DNA of 17,515 nt from Cryomorphaceae bacterium (GTDB lineage: Bacteria; Bacteroidota; Bacteroidia; Flavobacteriales; BACL11), in contig CATEYX010000065.1 of assembly GCA_949511925.1 (NCBI GenBank), positions 1-17,515 of the forward strand, in the 5' to 3' direction. The position numbers were made by a program, and so were the translations under genes. This document shows, piece by piece, positions 7,003 through 13,165 of this stretch. Under the pieces are notes generated by a model, which was given only the letters and a program-made list of their open reading frames with translations, was not told the DNA's origin and made no database searches. How positions within the stretch are numbered: the stretch's first letter is position 1; the number at the start of each line of letters is the position of its first letter.

Positions 7003-8070
7003 TTATGCGTTTGTATTTATATTATTTAAATCGTTAAATGATCGTGTTAATCTAGCTATAAACGTTAATTCACCAGCTCTATTATATGCTCTAGGGTCAT
7101 AGTATTTTTTATTTGGCTTTTCTTCTCCTTCAGGATTTCCTATTTGAGTTTTAACATAATCATTATTTGCTAAGAAATAGTCTCTTACCCCCTGAGTGAA
7201 ACCCCATTGCAAGTCCGTGTCAATATTCATTTTAATAACTCCATAACCAATTGCTTCAGTAATTTCTGCTTGGCTTGATCCTGAACCTCCATGAAACACA
7301 AAGTTAATAGGTTGCTTTTCAGTATTGAACTTATCTTCAATAAATTTTTGAGAATTATCTAATATTTTTGGCGTAAGAACTACATTTCCTGGTTTATAAA
7401 CTCCATGAACATTTCCAAATGCAGCCGCTATAGTGAATTTATCACTTATCTTCATAAGTTCTTCATATGCATAAGCTACTTCCTCAGGTTGAGTGTATAG
7501 TTTTGAAACATCAACATCAGTATTGTCAACTCCATCTTCTTCTCCTCCTGTAATACCTAATTCAATTTCTAAAGTCATTTCAATAGCACTCATTCTTTTC
7601 AAGTACTTTTTACATAACTCAATGTTTTCTTCTATAGGCTCTTCTGATAAATCAATCATGTGTGAAGAATATAATGGTTTACCATGTGCAGCATAAAATT
7701 CTTCTCCTGCTTCTAATAATCCGTCAATCCAAGGTAATAATTTTTTTGCAGCATGGTCAGTATGTAAAATTATACTTGCTCCATAAAGTTCAGCCATTTG
7801 GTGTACGTGTACAGCACCTGAAATTCCTCCAGCAATTGCAGCTTCTTGGTCGGTATTAGACAACCCTTTTCCAGCATAAAATTGACATCCTCCATTTGAA
7901 AACTGAATTATTGCTGGTGAGTTAAGTTCTGCAGCAGCTTCCAATACTGCATTTACAGTGCTTGTATTACTTACATTTATTGCTGGTAACGCATATTTAT
8001 TTAGCTTTGCATCAGCAAAAACTTCTTGTAATTGATCTCCTGTTAATACTCCAGCTGCAAATTTTGACAT
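7003..8070 (-). CDS. fbaA: Fructose-bisphosphate aldolase, class II
   Basis: Zinc-dependent cleavage of fructose 1,6-bisphosphate to dihydroxyacetone phosphate and glyceraldehyde 3-phosphate (glycolysis/gluconeogenesis). The 355 residues match the class IIA, E. coli FbaA type. HTDHAAKK gives catalytic D105 and zinc ligand H106; E170 lies in LEIELGITGGEEDG. H222 (GNVHGVYKPGNV) and H260 (FHGGSGSS) are the other zinc ligands, and NIDTDLQWGF binds the phosphate region. ATG 8070 gives the usual N terminus. A -7 box is upstream, and accD starts directly after the stop. This pairing of a glycolytic gene with accD is seen here and is probably one operon. Confidence 0.96.
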   Translation of the reverse strand: MSKFAAGVLTGDQLQEVFADAKLNKYALPAINVSNTSTVNAVLEAAAELNSPAIIQFSNGGCQFYAGKGLSNTDQEAAIAGGISGAVHVHQMAELYGASIILHTDHAAKKLLPWIDGLLEAGEEFYAAHGKPLYSSHMIDLSEEPIEENIELCKKYLKRMSAIEMTLEIELGITGGEEDGVDNTDVDVSKLYTQPEEVAYAYEELMKISDKFTIAAAFGNVHGVYKPGNVVLTPKILDNSQKFIEDKFNTEKQPINFVFHGGSGSSQAEITEAIGYGVIKMNIDTDLQWGFTQGVRDYFLANNDYVKTQIGNPEGEEKPNKKYYDPRAYNRAGELTFIARLTRSFNDLNNINTNA

Positions 8071-8097
8071 TAGTTTTTAAGTTTTAATTTAAGAAAG

Positions 8098-8105
8098 CAA
8101 AATTA
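8098..8105 (-). promoter_or_regulatory. -7 box of fbaA-accD promoter
   Basis: The minus strand reads TAATTTTG, an exact TAnnTTTG match, 27 bp before the fbaA ATG. It lies in the 106-bp gap shared with the divergent RNA methyltransferase gene. No good -33 TTTG at the usual spacing. Confidence 0.6.
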
Positions 8106-8176
8106 TAAGATTGTTATGAATTTTAGCATAATTTTCTAATAATTTCATATTATTGACTATAATTAAAAAAAAATAA

Positions 8177-8899
8177 GTGATTTCAAAAAATCAGATTAAG
8201 TTTATTAAGAGTTTATCTCTTAAAAAGAATAGGGTAAAGGCGCAGTTATTTGTTGCAGAGGGTGAAAAGATTGTAAATGAATTGTTGAATTCTGAATTCG
8301 AAATTGAGAATATTTATGCAACAAAACAATTTTCAGGATTAAATAGTTGTCCAAAATCAGCTGTAACCCTAGTTAGTAATGAGGAGTTGTCAAGGATAAG
8401 TAACTTGACATCACCAAATAATGTGTTGGCTATTGTTAAGATTAGTCAACAACAATCAGAAAAGAATCATGGAATAACTTTAGTGCTAGATGATGTGAAT
8501 GATCCTGGAAATTTAGGGACAATAATTAGAATGTGCGATTGGTTTGGTGTCACACAGCTTATTTGTTCGAAAAGTACTGTAGATTGTTATAACCCTAAGG
8601 TAGTCCAGTCAGCTATGGGCTCTCTGTTTAGGTTTGATATTAAGTATTTGGAACTAACTACTTATTTGGCTGATATTGATACACCAATTTATGGTGCTTA
8701 TATGAATGGTGTTGATGTTAAGGGACAAGAAATACCTAATAAGGTTCATCTTATTATGGGAAATGAGGCAAATGGTATATCCGAATCAATTAGTAAATAC
8801 ATTACGAATAAAGTATCTGTTAAAAATATTGGACAGAAAGCAGAGTCATTGAATGTAGCTATAGCTACTTCAATATTATTGCATGAGTTTTGTTCTTAA
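8177..8899 (+). CDS. TrmH/SpoU-family RNA 2'-O-methyltransferase
   Basis: A SPOUT-class, SAM-dependent enzyme that methylates a ribose 2'-hydroxyl in rRNA or tRNA. The 240 residues comprise an N-terminal substrate-binding domain (about 1-95, SLKKNRVKAQLFVAEGEKIV) and the trefoil-knot catalytic domain. Motif 1 is NDPGNLGTIIR (108-118), motif 2 is MGNEANGI (194-201), and motif 3 is ESLNVAIATSILLHEF near the end. The exact target base cannot be told from sequence. The start is GTG 8177; MISKNQIKFIKSL is the usual N terminus of Bacteroidota homologues and no ATG fits better. Its TAA stop overlaps by four bases the stop of the convergent zinc-ribbon gene. Confidence 0.92.
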   Translation: MISKNQIKFIKSLSLKKNRVKAQLFVAEGEKIVNELLNSEFEIENIYATKQFSGLNSCPKSAVTLVSNEELSRISNLTSPNNVLAIVKISQQQSEKNHGITLVLDDVNDPGNLGTIIRMCDWFGVTQLICSKSTVDCYNPKVVQSAMGSLFRFDIKYLELTTYLADIDTPIYGAYMNGVDVKGQEIPNKVHLIMGNEANGISESISKYITNKVSVKNIGQKAESLNVAIATSILLHEFCS

Positions 8900-9174
8900 T
8901 TATTTTTTAACCCATACTGTTTAGACCATCTTAATCCTTCCCATCCGCATTTATCACAGTTATAGCGTCTCCAATCAAACATAACAAGAGTTAAGTAGTA
9001 AATAATTTTATCTTTAAAAAATCTTTTTACTCTTTTAAGAGTACCTTTACAATCAGGGCAACAGTTATTGGAGTTACTGCTTCTTTTTTTACTTCCAATT
9101 CCTATATATTGAATAACAAATAGAAAGAGAATATATAATAGTATTATAATAAATATCAGTAGAAAATTGTCCAT
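8896..9174 (-). CDS. Small membrane-anchored zinc-ribbon protein, unknown function
   Basis: A 92-residue protein I do not recognise as a named family. Residues 4-26 are a single hydrophobic segment, probably an N-terminal membrane anchor. A short Ser/Asn-rich linker follows, then two CxxC knuckles, C39-PD-C42 and C73-DK-C76, separated by about 30 residues, as in a zinc ribbon. Between them are a basic stretch (LKRVKRFFKDK) and FDWRRYNC; the end is GWEGLRWSKQYGLKNN. The aromatic and arginine residues around the second knuckle look conserved rather than random. It lies between an RNA methyltransferase gene (convergent, 4-bp overlap) and porT. No promoter box is obvious. Real gene likely; function unknown. 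Confidence 0.75.
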   Translation of the reverse strand: MDNFLLIFIIILLYILFLFVIQYIGIGSKKRSSNSNNCCPDCKGTLKRVKRFFKDKIIYYLTLVMFDWRRYNCDKCGWEGLRWSKQYGLKNN

Positions 9175-9286
9175 AAAATGTGGTTAATATTTTTTTTTAG
9201 ATTTCTTTTGCCGAAACTATTAAAAAAAAGTGAATTAGTAACGGTAATCTGTAATGAATTAAAAAAGAGATTTTTATGACATTTTT

Positions 9287-10000
9287 TTACTCAAAAGTAA
9301 ACGAAATCATCCATCCGTTTGTACTTAAATAATTTATTGATTGGGTGTAAACCGTTTCATCCTCTGAAAGAATATTTAGGATTCCATATGAGAGCTTTAT
9401 CTGAGGAGAAAATTTGAAATATTCTAAGTAAAAGTCAAATCCAAAACCAATTTCACCCATTAAGTCATTTTTCTTTAATTTTACTATTTCTTTACCTTCA
9501 TCATTTATTTTATCTTGTGAGGCAACATCTAAACTGTATTTTATACCACCTATTACATAGGTTCTAAAATTGTTATATCGAGCAGATTTATATTTTATAT
9601 ATATTGGAAAATCAATTAGAGTAGATTCGATTCGTTTTACTCTTTCATCACTTACACCATTGCTATCAATAAAACCATAATTCAAATTTCGCTCTCCAAA
9701 AACTAGGGTAGGAATAAAGCGTAAGTCGGTAAACTTCCCGATTCTTAGGTTAGATACTATCCCAAGATTAAATCCTTTTTGACTATTAGGAAGTAGAGTG
9801 AGTAAGGTATCATTGGTTAGGGTGCTACTACTTTTCTTAATGTTAAAATTAAGTTCATTAATTCCAAGGGTAAATCCAAAATGCAATTTCTTAAAATCAT
9901 AACGAGCTAGATTTTGAGGTTTCTTTCTTCTTTGCCCATAAGTGTTGCTAGCTCCTATAAATAAAAGTAAAATAATAAAGTATTTAATTTGTTTCAGCAT
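9287..10000 (-). CDS. porT: PorT/SprT-like outer-membrane protein of type IX secretion
   Basis: A 237-residue protein with a signal peptide (K3-K6 followed by a hydrophobic core, likely cut near residue 22 before QRRKKP). The rest has alternating strands rich in aromatic and polar residues (HFGFTLGINELNF, FRTYVIGGIKYSLDV, LMGEIGFGFDFYLEYF) and ends in a beta strand with terminal Phe-Glu, fitting an eight-stranded-like outer-membrane barrel. Family knowledge: PorT is needed for type IX secretion and gliding, and in flavobacteria it is often beside ubiE, as here (23-bp gap). General PorT-family barrel is sure; the specific secretion role rests on context. It is the last gene of a four-gene operon. 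Confidence 0.82.
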   Translation of the reverse strand: MLKQIKYFIILLLFIGASNTYGQRRKKPQNLARYDFKKLHFGFTLGINELNFNIKKSSSTLTNDTLLTLLPNSQKGFNLGIVSNLRIGKFTDLRFIPTLVFGERNLNYGFIDSNGVSDERVKRIESTLIDFPIYIKYKSARYNNFRTYVIGGIKYSLDVASQDKINDEGKEIVKLKKNDLMGEIGFGFDFYLEYFKFSPQIKLSYGILNILSEDETVYTQSINYLSTNGWMISFTFE

Positions 10001-10023
10001 TTAGCCCCTAAACGATAAGAATA

Positions 10024-10743
10024 TTATTTTATTGCAATATATAATGAAACGATTCCAAATGTTAGGGGAATGTGTTTGCATTCTTTAAATCCTACTTTAT
10101 CAAGTTCAGTTAAAAAATCATTTCCTGATGGAAAGGCCGAAACTGAATCTGGTAAGTAAGTGTAAGCATTTTTGTCTTTTGAAATAATACCTCCAATGAA
10201 AGGCAATATATGATGAAAATATAGATTATAAAACTGTTTTAAAGGAAAATGAGTTGGCTCTGATGGTTCAAGTATAGCTACTCTACCGCCTGATTTCAGT
10301 GTTCTATACATTTCTGATAGTCCTTTGTTTAAGTCTTCAAAATTACGTACCCCAAAGCCAGCAGTTATTGCATCATAACTATTATTCTGAAAAGGTAATT
10401 TTTCCGAATCAGCCAATTGTAACTGAATTCTATTAGAAAGTCCTTTTTTAGTTATTTTTTCAACTCCAACGTCAAGCATTCCTTGTGAAATATCAATTCC
10501 TGTTATATTAGCATTTGTATATTTTGAAGCACTAATAGCAAAATCACCAGTTCCAGTAGCAATATCAAGTATTGTGGCTGGCTTATTATTTAGTTTTTTA
10601 ATAGCAATTTTACGCCAGATATTATCCATTCCTAAGGATAATGTATGATTCAGAAAATCATAACTACCCGCAATGTTATCAAACATTTTGGTTACTTGAT
10701 TTTTCTTTGTTTCTGTGTTATTGTAAGGAGTAACTTTAGTCAT
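10024..10743 (-). CDS. ubiE: Demethylmenaquinone methyltransferase
   Basis: SAM-dependent C-methylation of demethylmenaquinone, the last step of menaquinone synthesis, the respiratory quinone of Bacteroidota (also called menG). The 239 residues have the UbiE signature YDFLNHTLSLGMDNIWR at 28-44, the SAM-binding loop LDIATGTGDFA at about 59-69, an acidic post-II site and DAITAGFGVRNFEDLNKGL, and GGRVAILEPSEP near residue 150, which corresponds to the second UbiE signature. Its ATG overlaps the stop of the upstream kinase gene by one base (TAATG), so translation is probably coupled. porT follows. Confidence 0.95.
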   Translation of the reverse strand: MTKVTPYNNTETKKNQVTKMFDNIAGSYDFLNHTLSLGMDNIWRKIAIKKLNNKPATILDIATGTGDFAISASKYTNANITGIDISQGMLDVGVEKITKKGLSNRIQLQLADSEKLPFQNNSYDAITAGFGVRNFEDLNKGLSEMYRTLKSGGRVAILEPSEPTHFPLKQFYNLYFHHILPFIGGIISKDKNAYTYLPDSVSAFPSGNDFLTELDKVGFKECKHIPLTFGIVSLYIAIK

Positions 10744-11717
10744 TAACTAATGTGTTTTAAAGCTTCTTTAAGTAATTTTTTTTTATTGATAGGTACAACT
10801 CCTACCTCTTCACATACTATACCGCCTGCTAATGTAGAAAGCATGGAAAGGTCAGGATAATCCATGTTTGAAGCAAGACAAAGTGATGCTACAGAAACAA
10901 CAGTATCTCCAGCACCAGAGACGTCAATAATATTTCTTTTAAAAGCTGGAGTATGCTTATATTCCTTCTCAGAATTAATACATATCCCTCTTTCTGATAA
11001 CGTAAGTAAAATTCCTTTTGCAGAAAGTTGGTTTCTTAGTTCTGTTGTAGCTTTTTCAATTTCAGTAATATTATTAGGATCAAAATCAACCTTCATTCCT
11101 GCTTTTATTTCTGCTAAGTTGGGTTTAAATATTGTACAGTTTTTATAAGAGTTAAAGTTTAGCTTTTTAGGGTCAACAATGGTAGGAATTCCTCTTTCAT
11201 TTGCAGTAGCTATTACTCCTTCAATTATTTCAGGAGTAAGTACTCCTTTATTATAGTCTTGTAAAATAATAACATCAATATCATTCATTAAACTTATAGT
11301 AAGTTTTAAGAATTCTTCCACTTGAACAATAGGGGAGGTTTCTTCTTCATCAATTCGTAATTGTTGTTTATTTTCAGCTATTACTCTTGTTTTAATTGTT
11401 GTTTTTCTATTTTTAGTAGAAAAGATACCTTCTATTGAGAGGTTTGATTCTTTCATTAGTTTCTCAAACAAAACACCTCTTTCACCAGTGCCTATTACTG
11501 AACACAAGATAGGATTAGCACCAAGAGATTTTAAGTTAAGAGCAACATTTGCTGCTCCTCCTAATCTGTTCTCGTGTTTTTTTACTTCAACTACTGGTAC
11601 AGGAGCTTCTGGGGACATCCTATTTACTTCTCCCCATAAGTATGAATCAATCATAGCATCTCCTATAATGAGAACTTTTTTATCATTAAATCCATTAAGT
11701 AATGTTTTGAAATCCAT
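10743..11717 (-). CDS. PfkB-family kinase, HldE/RfaE1 kinase-domain type
   Basis: A ribokinase-fold sugar kinase of 324 residues. The N-terminal segment IGDAMIDSYLWGEVNRMSPEAPVPV is characteristic of the D-glycero-beta-D-manno-heptose 7-phosphate kinase domain of HldE. GGAANVALNLKSLGA follows at 53-67, and DVSGAGDT at 265-272 supplies the anion hole and catalytic base D271. The cytidylyltransferase domain of bifunctional HldE is absent, so only the kinase reaction (heptose 7-phosphate to the 1,7-bisphosphate) could be performed. No other heptose gene is nearby, so the sugar substrate is inferred. It overlaps both neighbours by one base: aminotransferase stop with its ATG, and its stop with the ubiE ATG. 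Confidence 0.85.
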   Translation of the reverse strand: MDFKTLLNGFNDKKVLIIGDAMIDSYLWGEVNRMSPEAPVPVVEVKKHENRLGGAANVALNLKSLGANPILCSVIGTGERGVLFEKLMKESNLSIEGIFSTKNRKTTIKTRVIAENKQQLRIDEEETSPIVQVEEFLKLTISLMNDIDVIILQDYNKGVLTPEIIEGVIATANERGIPTIVDPKKLNFNSYKNCTIFKPNLAEIKAGMKVDFDPNNITEIEKATTELRNQLSAKGILLTLSERGICINSEKEYKHTPAFKRNIIDVSGAGDTVVSVASLCLASNMDYPDLSMLSTLAGGIVCEEVGVVPINKKKLLKEALKHIS

Positions 11718-12913
11718 TAATTTAATTTTGCTAATTGTAATTTAATTCTTGACATTGCCTCCATTAACTTACCATCAGCTGCAGCATAAGAAACCCTTAC
11801 GCATTCAGGATTTCCAAAAGCATCACCAGCTACAAAAGCAACATGTGCTTTGTTTAGTAAATACATGCAAAAATCATTTGCATTATTTATGGTTGTATTA
11901 TCAACTGACTTTCCAAAATAATAACTTACATCAGGGAATACATAAAATGCTCCTTGTGGAACATTGCATTTTATACCTTTAATACTATTTAACTCATTTA
12001 AAATCATATCTCTCCTTTTAAGGAAAGTAGCTTTCATTTCAATAGTAACTTCTTTTGGGTCAGCAAGCATAGCTGTTTCAGCTGCCTTTTGTGCAATAGC
12101 ACAAGTAGCGGAAGTAATTTGTCCTTGAATTTTATTGCATGCTTTAGCTACCCAAAGTGGTGCTCCAACAAAGCCAACTCTCCAACCTGTCATTGCGAAT
12201 CCTTTAGAAACACCATTTACTGTTATTGTTCTATCTTTCATACTAGCAATTGTTCCCATTGAAAAGTGAGCCTCAGTAAAGTTTATGTGCTCATAAATTT
12301 CATCAGCAACAACATAAATTTCAGGATATTTTTCCAGCATTTTTGCAATTGCCTCTAATTCTTCTTGGGTGTAAACTGTTCCGCTTGGGTTACAAGGTGA
12401 GCTGAACATTAATAGTTTTGTTCTTGGTGTAATTGCAGCCTCTAATTCTTCAGGGGTAACTTTAAAGTCAGTAGCAATAGTTGAAGGAACTTCAACAGGA
12501 ACACCTTCCGATAACTTGATGATCTCGGTATAACTTACCCAGTAAGGACAAGGTAAAAGCACCTCATCACCAGGATTTAATAAACTCAAACATACATTTG
12601 CTAAGGATTGTTTAGCTCCAGTAGAAGTTACAACCTGGTCAGCTGTATATTCTAAATTATTATCCCTTTTAAATTTTTTAACAATAGCGTTTCTTAGTTC
12701 AGGTAAACCAGGTACTGGAGTGTAGTGAGAGAAATTATCATCTATTGCTTTTTTTGCTGCTTGTTTAATGAAATCAGGAGTATCAAAATCAGGTTCACCA
12801 AGGCTTAAAGCAATTACATCATGCCCTTGCTCTTGTAACTCTCTACTCATCCTTGCCATTGCCAGGGTTGCTGATTCTGCTAATCGATTTAGCCTGTCTG
12901 ATACTTTTGTCAT
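11717..12913 (-). CDS. Class I aminotransferase (aspartate/prephenate aminotransferase type)
   Basis: A PLP-dependent, fold-type I aminotransferase of 398 residues. Visible active-site residues are N175 in SPCNPSG, D204 and Y207 in VVADEIYEH, the PLP-binding lysine K237 in VNGVSKGFAMTGWRVGF, and R373 in VRVSYA, which binds the alpha-carboxylate. The overall pattern (LAESATLAMARM, SLGEPDFDTPDFI, YTPVPGLPELR) is that of the subgroup-1b aspartate aminotransferases, some of which also use prephenate. Substrate cannot be settled here. It is the first gene of the operon with the HldE-like kinase, ubiE and porT, and has a -7 promoter box 30 bp upstream of its ATG. Confidence 0.92.
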   Translation of the reverse strand: MTKVSDRLNRLAESATLAMARMSRELQEQGHDVIALSLGEPDFDTPDFIKQAAKKAIDDNFSHYTPVPGLPELRNAIVKKFKRDNNLEYTADQVVTSTGAKQSLANVCLSLLNPGDEVLLPCPYWVSYTEIIKLSEGVPVEVPSTIATDFKVTPEELEAAITPRTKLLMFSSPCNPSGTVYTQEELEAIAKMLEKYPEIYVVADEIYEHINFTEAHFSMGTIASMKDRTITVNGVSKGFAMTGWRVGFVGAPLWVAKACNKIQGQITSATCAIAQKAAETAMLADPKEVTIEMKATFLKRRDMILNELNSIKGIKCNVPQGAFYVFPDVSYYFGKSVDNTTINNANDFCMYLLNKAHVAFVAGDAFGNPECVRVSYAAADGKLMEAMSRIKLQLAKLN

Positions 12914-12942
12914 GCTTTTTGCTTGTAGTTTTTAAAAGTTGT

Positions 12943-12950
12943 CAAATATA
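12943..12950 (-). promoter_or_regulatory. -7 box of aminotransferase-kinase-ubiE-porT operon
   Basis: The minus strand reads TATATTTG, an exact TAnnTTTG match, 30 bp before the ATG at 12913. No matching -33 TTTG is apparent. Confidence 0.58.
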
Positions 12951-12988
12951 GTGAATAGTTGTCGTTTGCTAGTCACTTGTTTTTAGAT

Positions 12989-13019
12989 TTTGTTTTGGAT
13001 ATTCAATTTATTAGTTTTG
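12989..13019 (+). promoter_or_regulatory. Consensus Bacteroidota promoter (TTTG-N19-TAnnTTTG)
   Basis: TTTG at 12989-12992, a 19-bp spacer, then TAGTTTTG at 13012-13019. Both elements and the spacing agree with the Bacteroidota primary-sigma consensus, the only place in the window where I find both. The expected start of transcription is near 13024-13027, which is the ATG of a 23-codon ORF. It points away from the aminotransferase promoter and toward the 3' end of the outer-membrane receptor gene. Confidence 0.6.
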
Positions 13020-13023
13020 AGTC

Positions 13024-13095
13024 ATGAAAATTATAAAATCTAATAAATACTCAGTAGAGTATGTTCGTATAGCAGATAAAAAACACTTGATCTAA
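13024..13095 (+). CDS. Possible 23-codon leaderless ORF or small RNA
   Basis: ATG 13024 to TAA 13093-13095 encodes MKIIKSNKYSVEYVRIADKK plus HLI, a basic peptide without a membrane segment or known motif. The ATG is 5 bp after a consensus -7 box, so a transcript would be leaderless or nearly so. No terminator hairpin is visible downstream, and the transcript could run antisense into the receptor gene that ends at 13166. It could be a real micropeptide, a remnant of a longer gene, or a chance ORF in a small RNA. The 252-bp gap 12914-13165 otherwise shows only the divergent aminotransferase promoter. Confidence 0.3.
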   Translation: MKIIKSNKYSVEYVRIADKKHLI

Positions 13096-13165
13096 ACTAA
13101 TAAAATCACTAACTTATTACTTTACTGTTTATAATTGTATTTACGCAGAGATGGAAAATATTTTT

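Noticed and set aside
7493..7859. Open frames on the plus strand opposite fbaA
   Set aside because: They lie wholly inside a clear aldolase gene, have no family features, and look like frame shadows of an A/T-rich coding strand.
9175..9286. 112-bp gap between the zinc-ribbon gene and porT, searched for a promoter, terminator or small RNA
   Set aside because: Only A/T-rich runs; no TAnnTTTG box and no convincing hairpin on either strand.
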